Source of the DNA: Xestospongia bergquistia
Lineage: Eukaryota; Porifera; Demospongiae; Haplosclerida; Petrosiidae
Direction: 5' to 3'
Assembly: GCA_963965975.1 (NCBI GenBank)
Contig: OZ014415.1
Coordinates: 3,849,001 to 3,913,000 of the forward strand
DNA length: 64,000 nucleotides
In this document: piece after piece, positions 20,222-30,600 of the stretch
How positions within the stretch are numbered: the first letter of the stretch is position 1
Layout: the number at the start of each line of letters is the position of its first letter
Made by a program: the position numbers and the translations under genes
Notes under the pieces: generated by a model
Database searches by the model: none
Seen by the model: only the letters and a program-made list of their open reading frames with translations
Told to the model about the DNA's origin: nothing

Positions 20222-20479
20222 TTAAGCATGGGTAGTCGAGTTTTTCAGATATTTAATGGAATCAAAATGAGCAACAAAATTGTTCAGTGCTGTTGGGACA
20301 CGTAACCACATGAAGACATCTTTTCTGTCATATATGGCTTCGACGGACAAGAGTTGCTCATTATTGTTGTCTTTAATTCTACAGAAAACAAGCAGCTGTA
20401 TGGTTGAGGGCTGGCTAAATGGTTTCCAATCGAGGAGGTATCGGCAGACTTGCTGACCTTTCAAATCATGCAAAAGCAT
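20222..20479 (-). pseudogene. Possible RecQ-like helicase fragment
   Basis: An 85-codon minus-strand frame contains NEQLLSVEAIYDRKDVFMWL followed by RVPTA. This resembles the segment around the Walker A motif of RecQ-type helicases often carried by sponge and cnidarian repeats (x-EQ-x-x-x-(L/V)-x-A-I-x-x-(G/R)-(K/R)-D-V-F-x-x-LPTG). The Gly-Lys-Ser that should follow PTG is missing and the frame then loses similarity. It is a fragment at best, and the assignment is tentative. Confidence 0.3.
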
Positions 20480-20583
20480 GAAAGCCCATAGGGCAGTTAG
20501 TCTGTCGCTATCATGCTACTACCCTGGGTGTAAGTGTGTATAATATAATGTGCAATAAGTATGATAATATTGCGTTCTAGTTA

Positions 20584-20967
20584 GAGTAAATAATCATTGA
20601 ATGGACACGCCCTATTTTCGGACCGTCGCTCTGCTTTTGCAAGGAACTTTAGAAACATTTGCAAATGCTTGTGTATAGTGCTAGTCCATATACTTAGATA
20701 TGCAAAGTATAAGCAAAAGACAGCTTGCAAGTTTTAAATAACAAGCAGTCAAAAAATTTTTTCGGATGGTCCTATGTTCGACTAAAGTGTCGTATCGACG
20801 GACATGGGCTGCTGTGCTTTGTAAACAATTTAAATGCATTCATACATGGTATCAAAACACTGCCCTATCTATGTACTTTAGAACTGATAGTGTTGAATAG
20901 TTTTTCTATTGTTGCTGTTTTTTCTGTGAACAGTTTAGCAACACACACCCACAGATCAATAATCGGA
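20584..20967 (+). repeat. Left TIR of the first pogo-like element
   Basis: About 384 bp matching the reverse complement of 25114-25560, including TTTTCGGACCGTCGCTCTGC near the tip and ACACACCCACAGATCAATAA at the inner end. The length is unusual for pogo relatives, whose TIRs are mostly short. Confidence 0.8.
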
Positions 20968-21423
20968 GGCCCACCCAGCGCTAGGCGATCATCAAAAACC
21001 TCGTGCGACTTAGACACTGTAAGCTGTCATCTTATTTTCTTTGTACATTATCTCATTTTCATTACTAGGCTAAAAATAAAGGCCTTTGAAACCATAATAG
21101 GACCAAAAGGGTGAGAAAGTTTACATGCATGTATATTTTTCAAGCCCCTCAAATGGTGTTCATGATTGTCACAATATATTATGCACTTAATTATTATATA
21201 TAATTCGCTCACTTTATTCTTCGGAACAGAATAGGTTTGGAAACTTCTTACAATAGGTGAATACTGAGTCAAAATGTTTTTGACCTGCCTTTAAGTTTAT
21301 TTTGTGATCATCATTCAATTTTTGGCATCATTCATGCTGATGCAGTTCAAAATGTGACAAATTCAAATTATGCTTATAAATTATTGTACTTATCATGCAT
21401 GTTTTTTACTTAATTTGTAATGG

Positions 21424-21450
21424 CATATATATATATATATATATATATAT
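21424..21450. repeat. (AT)n microsatellite
   Basis: A run of AT dinucleotides about 26 bp long just upstream of the transposase reading frame. Confidence 0.8.
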
Positions 21451-21562
21451 CATTGGCTGTATTTTTTATAGTGTAACGTGATGGCAGTTGCTTGTCCACC
21501 TTTGAAGGAGCGTATCTACGTGTCAAACAGATCCAGCATTAAACCACTCCTCTGGTCGTCCT

Positions 21563-23440
21563 TTGCAATATAAAGATTATGCTAAAGAAAAACTCGATTA
21601 TGCTTATGAGGTTGTTAGCAAAGGAATGAGTGTGTGTAAAGCAGCAGAAGAATACAGTATCCCAAAGTCAACCTTGCATGATCGAGTTGTAGGAAAAGTA
21701 TTGCCTGGATCTAATAGTGGACCTTGTAGACATCTGAATTCTACCGAGGAAATAGAGCTCGTCAATTTTTTGGATCATTGTGCCTCTTTAGGTTACTCCA
21801 GATCTAAACAAGAACTCATCCAATTGGCACAGAGCACAGTTGACATGAAAGGAATTTCTGCCAAAGTAACAGCTGGGTGGTGGAAATCTTTTAAAAGTCG
21901 GCACAGCAAATTAACTTTAAGACAACCAGAGCCTATGTCTCACTGTAGAATGGCAGCTGTGTCAGACTCTGTATTAACCAACTACTTTGATCTCTTAGAA
22001 AGTACTCTTACACAGTGTAATCTAACAGAGCATCCAGGCCAGATTTTCAACCTAGATGAAAGTGGGTTTCCACTTAGTCCTAAAGCGCCGAAAGTTGTGG
22101 CTAAGAGAGGCACCAAGCATCCCATTTCTATAAATGGACAAGAAAAGAGTCAAATTACAGTTCTTGCTTGCGTTAGTGCTTCAGGAAACGCCATACCACC
22201 TCTTGTAATTTTTGACCGAAAAAACCTTACAGAAGAACTAACTCGTAGTGAAGTTCCAGATACTAGGTATGGACTAAGTGACAGTGGTTGGATGGATTCA
22301 GATATCTTTCAAGACTGGTTTGCAAACCACTTCCTATGACATGCACCAGCCTCTAGGCCATTACTACTGCTAATGGATGACCATTCCAGCCACTTTAGCC
22401 CTCAGTTTATTAATAGAGCTGCTGAAGAGGAAGTAGTTGCTTTGTGTCTTCCTCCCAACACCAAGCACAAAACACAACCTTTGGACAAAGGTGTTTTTGG
22501 CCCATTAAAACAGGCATGGAGAGATGAATGTCATTCATACATTCAATCCAATCCAGGCAAAGTTATCACACAGTACCAATTTTCTTTATTATTTGGACGG
22601 GCATGGTTTAAGTCTGTGACACCTGTCAACATTATCAGTGGCTTCAGAGTTACTGGTGTTTATCCTGTAAATAGGGATAAGCTCTTATCTAAAGACACTA
22701 CATGTATTTCTGATAAAATGAAGCTAAGCCTTCCTTGTCCGTTACTTACTCCTTCACGTCCTTACTCATCTCATACTGAAACACAATATAATAGCCATAA
22801 TGATACTTCGGCTACCTCTTCTGCTTTCAATGACACTCTCTTATCTAGTTCATCCTCTACTGCCGATTTATCTCCCATTAATGTTCCTTCATCACTGTCA
22901 TGTTCAACTCCCACTTCCCACTCTCCAATTGTCTCCCGTAGGATCTTATCTTCATCATTGGAGGTTTCTTTAACTCCTGCTTCCTCTCTTGTAAAGTTAC
23001 CTTTGCTGTTCCTGATACGTCTTCTCCTATAGCAGCTTCAGATATTCACACACCCTTTTCACAGGAAGAAATTATCAAGTTTGCAAAAAAGTTGGAAGAA
23101 GGATATGACATAAAATCTCACCAGCGCTATAACTACTGGTTTTCTTTGCTAACAAAGCCAAAACCACCTCAGGGAACCAAAGCAAGTCAATCTAATTTGC
23201 TAAAAAAGAACAGTTTTTTTCCAAAGTCATCTCTCAACAGCCTCCTCTTAGGAAGCGTTCTGCTCCAGTAACTGAAAAATCATGTGCACGAGTGATAATG
23301 AGTGCAGAATACAGAAAGCAAATGAATGAAAAAATTGGAAAAAAACAGGAAGAGCAACGGCTTAAAGAAGAAAAGAGATTAGAAAGGGAAAGAAAAAAAC
23401 TTGAACAGAAACAAGAACAGGAGAGAAAAAGAAATTAAAA
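21563..23440 (+). pseudogene. Pogo/Tigger-like DDE transposase (in-frame stop)
   Basis: An N-terminal psq-type HTH (GMSVCKAAEEYSIPKSTLHD, residues about 22-42) is followed by a CENP-B-like second HTH (LGYSRSKQELIQLA, GWWKSFKSRH). The DDE_1 core contains IFNLDESGF (first Asp), LLLMDDHSSHF (second) and TQPLDKGVFGPLK (third). A TGA at 22337-22339 splits the core between the first and second Asp. After 22985 the frame slips, and the tail continues as PFSQEEIIKFAKKLEEGYDI and a charged coiled coil (EEQRLKEEKRLERERKKLEQ) ending at 23437. The upstream frame without stop reaches about 21500 (NHSSGRPLQYKDYA), so the ATG at 21563 may not be the true start. The protein would bind TIRs and catalyse cut-and-paste transposition if intact. 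Confidence 0.75.
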
Positions 23441-23639
23441 ACAAAACCAAGGTATATATAATACATGACTATCTTGGCCTATTTAAAAAAAAATTGTGTA
23501 TTCCTTTAAAGCATCAAAAAAGAAAGCTGTTCCTTTGAATGATGAAGCTAAAGGCGCCAGGGCAGTTTAAGTTGAAGAAAGGAGGTGAGCTATATGAATT
23601 GTGTAATATACAAATGCCCAATTGATGGGTTCATTTGCA

Positions 23640-24850
23640 GTTACTGTCCCTGAGACTGTTGAAATTGGTACTGTTACTAGAGGAGTTCCAAAAGGGAGGA
23701 GGTGAGGAATTGTGTAATACTATAGCCCCATTGACAGGCTCATTATAGTTACTGTCCCTGTTATTGTAAGTAGTACTGTTACCCGAGGAGCTACTAAGAG
23801 AGGAGATGAGGAATTATGTAATACTATAGCCCCATTGACAGGCACATTATAGTTACTGTCCCTGTTATAGAAAGTAGTGCTATTACCAGAGGAGCTACTG
23901 AGAGTGGAGGTGAGGAATTGTGTAATACTGTAGCCTATATTCACAGACTCATAATAGTTACTGTCCCTGTTATTGAAAGTAGTACTGTTACCAGAGGAAC
24001 TACTGAGAGAGGAGGTGAGGAATTGTGTAATACTATAGCCCCATATTGACAGGCTCCTTATAGTTACTGTCCCTGTTATTGAAAGTAGTGCTGTTACTAG
24101 AGGAGCTACTAAGAGAGGAGGTGAGGAATTGTGTAATACTATAGCCCCATATTGACAGGCTCCTTATAGTTACTGTCCCTGTTATTGAAAGTAGTGCTAT
24201 TACCAGAGGAGCTACTAAGAAAGGAGGTGAGGAATTGTGTATACTATGGCCCCATTGACTGGCTCATTATAGTTACTGTCCCTGTTATTGAAAGTAGTAC
24301 TTTTACCAGAGGAACTACTAAGAGAGGAAGTGAGGAATTGTGTAATACTGTAGCCCCATTGACAGGCTCATTATAGTTACTGTCCCTGTTATTGAAAGTA
24401 GTACTGTTACCAGAGGAGCTACTAACAGAGGAGGTGAGGAATTGTGTAATACTGTTACCCCATATTCACAGACTCATAATAGTTACTGTCCCTGTTATTG
24501 AAAGCAGTACTGTTACCAGAGGAACTACTAAGAGAGGAGGTAAGGAATTGTGTAATACTATAGCCCCATATTGACATGCTCATTATAGTTACTGTCCCTG
24601 TCATTGAAAGTAGTACTGTTACCAGAGGAGCTACTAATAGAGGAGGTGAGGAATTGTGTAATACTATAGCCCCATTGACTGGCTCATTATAGTTACTGTC
24701 CTTGTTATTGAAAGTAGTACTGTTACCAGAGGAGCTACTAAGATAGGAGGTGAGGAATTGTGTATACTATGGCCCCATTGACTGGCTCATTATAGTTACT
24801 ATTGAAAGTAGTACTGTTACCAGAGGAGTTAATGAGAGAAGAGGTGAGGA
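23640..24850 (+). repeat. Tandem array of 57-bp micro-exon units with 47-50 bp introns
   Basis: About 12 units with a period near 105 bp. Each holds a 57-bp segment (starting TTACTGTCCCTGTTATTGAA, ending AAGAGAGGAG) preceded by ...CATTATAG and followed by GTGAGGAATTGTG, that is, an AG acceptor and a GTGAGG donor. The intervening 47-50 bp behave like minimal introns. Read as exons joined in phase 1, each unit encodes VTVPVIESSTVTRGATKRG (19 residues). The first unit (23641) is divergent and the last truncated. The array sits between the coiled-coil tail of the transposase and the PHD exon. Confidence 0.75.
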
Positions 24851-24925
24851 ATTAATACATGATGTATTAATTCCTCACCTCCTCTCACAGTGACATTTAT
24901 GCAATCTGTAAAATATTCTTTATTT

Positions 24926-25080
24926 TACAGATTGCATAAATGGTCACTGTGGACACCATAAAGCAGTTGTTGAATGGGTGTGCTGTTGTGAATGTGACAC
25001 TTGGTTCCACTGTTTCTGCATTGGCATAGACTATGAATTGGCAAAAACTATTGAATTTCAATGCCAGTTTCGCCAATAGT
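24926..25080 (+). CDS. PHD-finger-like terminal exon of the transposon
   Basis: Follows a TTTATTTTACAG acceptor. Reads CINGHCGHHK, then WVCCCECDTWFHCFCIGI and FQCQFRQ before TAG. The C-x2-C ... C-D-x-W-F-H-x-x-C order is that of a PHD zinc finger, but the last Cys of the C4HC3 set is Arg (CGC, one transition from TGC). PHD fingers usually read histone H3 tails; in a transposon this could tether the transposase to chromatin. The preceding intron contains a short inverted copy of array sequence (24841-24890). Confidence 0.6.
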
Positions 25081-25113
25081 TATTAATCTTATTAATACAT
25101 TCTTTTGGGCGTG

Positions 25114-25560
25114 GTCCAATTATTGATCGGTGGGTGTGTGTTGCTAAACTGCTCACAGAAAAAACAGCAACAATAGAAAAGTTATTCAACACTATCAGTT
25201 CTAAAGTACATTGATAGGGCAGTGTTTTGATACCATGTATGAATGCATTTAAACTGCACAGCAGCCCATGTCCGCTGATACGACACTAGTCGAACATAGA
25301 ACCATCCGAAAAAATTTTTGGACTGCTTGTTATTTAAAACTCGCTCTGCTTTTGCAAGGAACTTCAGAAACATTTGCAAATGCTTGTGTATAGTGCTAGT
25401 CCATATACTTAGATATGCAAAGTATAAGCAAGCTGCCTTTTGCTTATACTTTGCATATCTAAGTATATGGACTAGCACTATACACAAGCATTTGCAAATG
25501 TTTGTAAAAGCAGAGCGACGGTCCGAAAATAGGGCGTGTCCGTTCAATGATTATTTACTC
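25114..25560 (-). repeat. Right TIR of the first pogo-like element, with internal palindrome
   Basis: Reverse complement of the left TIR, but rearranged. Bases about 25345-25432 form an inverted copy of 25437-25517, so the tip of the TIR occurs twice in opposite orientation around a centre near 25435. The array-side end matches the left TIR's inner end. Confidence 0.8.
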
Positions 25561-25684
25561 TAGTTGAGTTTTGATTTATCTTAACTTTAAGTTACTACTT
25601 CACTAAGAACATGGAAGCTGTGAATTCATGTTTCAACAAAGACAAACGAGGTCTCACCTTATTTAATGTTTAGGATCTCACTCA

Positions 25685-25918
25685 ATGTTCATGTTTCCTA
25701 TCATGATGCTCAGACGTGTTGCTGGAAAGGTAAAGTCAACTAATTGTATAGATGTTTATTGTATTTGCAGAGTTCCTGAATTTACAAACTCTCAACGAAT
25801 TCAATGCTCAATTTGTAAGGAGTGGTATCACTCAGATACCTCTGTAAAAGTAGCTGAAAAATATTTAAGCTCTAATTTAGCGTGGTACTGCTTCAAGTGT
25901 AACTATAATCAGTGAATT
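25685..25918 (+). pseudogene. PHD-finger-like exon outside the transposons
   Basis: The open frame reads VYCICRVPEFTNSQRIQCSI, CKEWYHSD and WYCFKCNYNQ, then TGA. This is a PHD finger with C-x-C, C-x2-C, W-Y-H and a final C-x2-C, but the Cys expected after the His is missing (SDTS). It resembles the PHD end of the SWIM element at 14.3 kb more than those of the pogo-like elements. It lies in the 500 bp between the two transposons and probably is the 3' end of another decayed element. Confidence 0.5.
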
Positions 25919-26063
25919 TTTTTAAACATTGTCATAATATAAATTGAATTCTATGTTATAGTTCTACTACCAAGAGCATCCTGAATGGTCGAGATATTGG
26001 CTGTTTTATTGGATGTAAATTTTTGATTAGCGTTAGTGTAGTTGATTTTGATACCACCAAATA

Positions 26064-26447
26064 AAGTAATAAATCAATTTTCGGACATCACGTATATTCA
26101 GACACTGTGTTTGAATGCTAACAGTGACTGATCAAAGCACCTAGCATCTTAAATAAAAGCTAAAGAACTGTACTTTTATTATTCCAAGATTCATGAGCTC
26201 AGAGTCTCCACGCTTGAGTAGTGGCACTTCGAACATGGCTTGCCAGAATATCGGACAGAAACTGTATTTTCGTAGGTTGAAAAATTCTATATAAATAGTT
26301 TACAAGTATGGTCCTACCTGACAACATTCAAGCACTAATCATCGCTCTGTAGAATGATACAGTTGTCCATTGAAATCTATATCCTTCAAAGAAGTAAGGA
26401 TAAGCTAAAAATGCGTACTCCGAGTGCTGTAATCGGACACGCCTACT
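26064..26447 (+). repeat. Left TIR of the second pogo-like element
   Basis: Matches the reverse complement of 32568-32966 with scattered differences and small indels. Shared landmarks are ACACTGTGTTTGAATG, CACGCTTGAGTAGTGGCACT and ATCGGACACGCC at the inner end. Confidence 0.8.
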
Positions 26448-27392
26448 GGTTTGGTGTCTACCTTGTGCTATTGTCTGGATGTGTTGCTACTGGCTAAACG
26501 AACTGCTACTGTTTAAAGGAGCTGCGAAAGTTTTGTTTGAATATATAACCTTTGTGTTAATGGAATAAACTTTAAAAGCAAAAGATAGGATGCGTACAAT
26601 TAAGGTAGATCTAATAATTATAATGAGGTGAAAATAGGTGATAACTGAGGAGAGAGTTTACTAGTCTAGTAGTTCTTTGTATTCACATGGCCCTGTTTTT
26701 TCCCAAGGTGTTTTATTTTCTGTCATTCATTAGAATAGTGGGCGAAGTGTATAAACAAAGTAGTCTAGTTGCTAGAGAACTGGTAAGAAGTCAATAGTTT
26801 GACGTGTATAGTTTATGGGTTTGGGTGAGTTTAGATTTGATAATACACAGTGAAGTATTGACTTCCTGCTGGGACTGTGAACACTGCTTATAAACAAATT
26901 AATAGTTAAGTAAAATGAGTGGAATTTTGATTACCAAACTAGTAATCCAACATCTATTGAACCCTCAGTGTGTCGAAATCGACCTGCTTTTTTAAATTGT
27001 AGAAATACTGTAAATCTACAATATAGTTCTATTCCACTGTGTATAATTAGAGTTTGGTTGTTAATTATTACAGAGCCTCCCATGTAGTCCTAAGAGTGTT
27101 TTGGATCTTGTGCTCTTAACATTTCTTTGCTATTGTTGTACTGGAGAATGAAAGCAAACCAAATAATTCATCTACAAACATTTTACCACTGACAAATTGT
27201 ATTACAATCTTGTATCATGATTTTTCTGAGACAATGGAAGAACAGGGGAATGATCTAACTCTTAATATTATTTTTACAGGTTTAACTAAATGACATGAGT
27301 TGTCTGCTTCATGACTGGACATTCAGATCAGCGACAATATCACCACCACAATCACTTCCCATTGACTACCATTCTTTCTGTTTAACAGTGTT
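26448..27392. other. Inner 5' region of the second pogo-like element
   Basis: Between the TIR and the transposase N-terminus. No domain was recognised. It probably holds promoter and untranslated leader of the transposase gene; a pyrimidine-rich acceptor (CTGTTTAACAG) lies at 27378-27388. Confidence 0.4.
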
Positions 27393-27677
27393 TATAAGGA
27401 ATATTGTGAAGAACAAATATGTGGAGCAAATGATGCTGTTCAAGAAGGAGCATCAGTAAGACATGCAGCAGAACAGTATGGCATTCCAAGATCAACATTA
27501 AGTGATCACATCACTGGTAAAGCAAAACTTGGAGCTCATAGTGGACCTGAACAGTACTTGTCAAGTGAGGAGGAGAAAGAACTTGTCAGTTTTATCTGTC
27601 AATCAGCAAGAATGGGATATGCTAAAACTCGGACAGAAGTTTTGGCAATAGTAGAAAGTTTTGTATCTTCTAAAGGC
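27393..27677 (+). pseudogene. Pogo-like transposase N-terminus (no catalytic domain)
   Basis: Without an ATG of its own, this frame reads YKEYCEEQICGANDAVQEG, then ASVRHAAEQYGIPRSTLSDH (psq-type HTH), ITGKAKLGAHSGPEQYL, EEKELVSFICQSARMGYAKT and RTEVLAIVESFV. It aligns with the first 95 residues of the transposase at 21563. It is then joined to TATTAATGTATAG, the 3' half of the array intron, so the DDE core was removed and array sequence now abuts the HTH. The acceptor AG of the array is retained at the junction. Confidence 0.7.
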
Positions 27678-30600
27678 AAGAAAGTATTAATGTATAGGTA
27701 CTAACAGTCGAACAAGGTCTAGAACTAATGTATCTTGTGGGCGTACAAATAGTGCAACTGACGAGTGTCAATTATGTAACTCATCTCCAGGTAAGACATA
27801 TACACTTAATATTTTACTGAATATTAATATATAGGTACTAACAGTCGAACAGGGTCTAGAACTAATGTATCCTGTGGGCGTGGAACTATTGTAGGAACTC
27901 ATGTGCATGGAACTATTGCAACTGACGAGTGTCAATCATGTAACTCATCTCCTAGTAAGACATATACATGTAGTATTTTATTGAATATTAATATATAGGT
28001 ACTTACATTCGAACAAGATCTAGAACTAATGCATCTTGTGGGCGTGGAACTAGTGTAGGAACTTGTGGGTGTGGAACTAGTGCAACTGACGAGCGTCAGT
28101 CTAGTAACTCATCTCCAAGTAAGATATATACATGTACTATTTTACTGAATATTAATGTATAGCTACTAATGGGTCTAGAACTAATGCATTTCATGGGCGT
28201 GGAACTAGTGTAGGAACTTGTGGGCGTTAAACTAGTGCAACTGACGAGTGTCAATCACGTAACTCATCTCCAAGTAAGACATATACATGTACTATTTTAG
28301 TGAATATTAATGTATAGGTACTAACAGTCGAACAGGGTCTTGAACTAATGCATCTCATGGGCGTGGAACTAGTATAGGAACTCATGGGTGTGGAACTAGT
28401 GCAACTGACGAGTGTCAATCACGTAACTCATCTCCAAGTAAGACATATACATGTACTATTTTAGTGAATATTAATGTATAGGTACTAACAGTCGAACAGG
28501 GTCTTGAACTAATGCATCTCATGGGCGTGGAACTAGTGTAGGAACTCATGGGTGTGGAACTTGTGCAACTGACGAGTGTCAATCATGTAACTAATGTCCA
28601 AGTAAGACATATACATGTACTATTTTAGTGAATATTAATGTATAGGTACTAACAGTCGAACAGGGTCTTGAACTAATGCATCTCATGGGCGTGGAACTAG
28701 TGTAGGAACTCATGGGTGTGGAACTTGTGCAACTGACGAGTGTCAATCATGTAACTAATGTCCAAGTAAGACATATACATGTACTATTTTACTGAATATT
28801 AATGTATAGGTACTAACAGTTGAACAGGGTCTAGAACTAATGCATCTCATGGGTGTGGAACTAGTGTAGGAACTTGTGGGTGTGGAACTAGTGCAACTGA
28901 CGAGTGTCAATCATGTAACTCATCTCCAAGTAAGACATATACATGTACTATTTTACTGAATATTAATATATAGGTACTAACAGTCGAACAGGGTCTAGAA
29001 CTAATGCATCTTATGGGCATGGAACTAGTGTAGGAACTCATGGGCATGGAACTAGTGCAACTGATGAGTGTCAATCATGTAACTCATTTCCAAGTAAGAC
29101 ATATACATGTACTATTTTACTGAATATTAATGTATAGGTACTAACTGTCAAACAGGGTCTAGAAGTAATTCATCTCATGGGCGTGGAACTAGTGTAGGAA
29201 CTTGTTGGCGTGGAACTAGTGCAACTGACGAGTGTCAATCACGTAACTCATCTCCAAGTAAGACATATACATGTACTATTTTAGTGAATATTAATGTATA
29301 GGTACTAACAGTCGAACAGGGTCTTGAACTAATGCATCTCATGGGCGTGGAACTAGTATAGGAACTCATGGGCATGGAACTAGTGCAACTGATGAGTGTC
29401 AATCATGTAACTCATTTCCAAGTAAGACATATACATGTACTATTTTACTGAATATTAATGTATAGGTACTAACTGTCAAACAGGGTCTAGAACTAATTCA
29501 TCTCATGGACATGGAACTAGTGTAGGAACTTATTGGCGTGGAACTAGTGCAACTGACGAGTGTCAATCACGTAACTCATCTCCAAGTAAGACATATACAT
29601 GTACTATTTTACTGAATATTAATGTATAGGTACTAATTGTTGAACAAGGTCTAGAACTAATGCATCTCGTGGGGAACTAGTCCAACTGACGAGTGTCAAT
29701 CATGTAACTCATCTCCAAGTAAGACATATACATGTACTATTTTACTGAATATTAATATATAGGTACTAACTGTCAAACAGGGTCTAGAACTAATTCATCT
29801 CATGGACATGGAACTAGTGTAGGAACTTGTTGGCGTGGAACTAGCGTAACTGACGAGTGTCAATCACGTAACTCATTTCCAAGTAAGACATACACATGTA
29901 CTATTTTACTGAATATTAATGTATAGGTACTAACAGTTGAACAGGGTCTAGAACTAATGCATCTCATGGGCGTGGAACTAGTGTAGGAACTTGTTGGCGT
30001 GGAACTAGTATAACTGACGAGTGTCAATCACGTAACTCATTTCCAAGTAAGACATATACATGTACTATTTTACTGAATATTAATGTATAGGTACTAACAG
30101 TTGAACAGGGTCTAGAACTAATGCATCTCATGGGCGTGGAACTAGTGTAGGAACTTGTGGGCGTGGAACTAGTGCAACTGACGAGTGTCAATCATGTAAC
30201 TCATCTCCAAGTAAGACATATACATGTACTATTTTACTGAATATTAATGTATAGGTACTAACAGTCGAACAGGGTCTAGAACTAATGCATCTTATGGGCA
30301 TGGAACTAGTGTAGGAACTCATGGGCATGGAACTAGTGCAACTGATGAGTGTCAATCATGTAACTCATTTCCAAGTAAGACATATACATGTACTATTTTA
30401 CTGAATATTAATGTATAGGTACTAACTGTCAAACAGGGTCTAGAACTAATTCATCTCATGGACATGGAACTATTGTAGGAACTTGTTGGCGTGGAACTAG
30501 TGCAACTGACGAGTGTCAATCACGTAAGTCATTTCCAAGTATGACATATACATGTACTATTTTACTGAATATTAATGTATAGGTACTAACAGTTGAACAG

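Larger units (their letters stand above)
20584..25560 (+). mobile_element. Pogo-like DNA transposon with PHD finger and 57-bp micro-exon array
   Basis: Long terminal inverted repeats (left about 20584-20967, right about 25114-25560) start GAGTAAATAATCATTGAA and are flanked by TA (20582-20583 and 25561-25562). Between them lie a psq/DDE transposase (21563-23440), a tandem array of micro-exon-like units (23640-24850) and a PHD-finger exon (24926-25080). TA target duplications fit the IS630/Tc1/pogo superfamily. The transposase has one in-frame stop and some slips, so the copy is probably inactive. Confidence 0.8.

Noticed and set aside
20725..21272. Open frames in the left TIR region of the first pogo-like element
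   Set aside because: They overlap the TIR, occur in partial form in the opposite TIR, and match no known protein.
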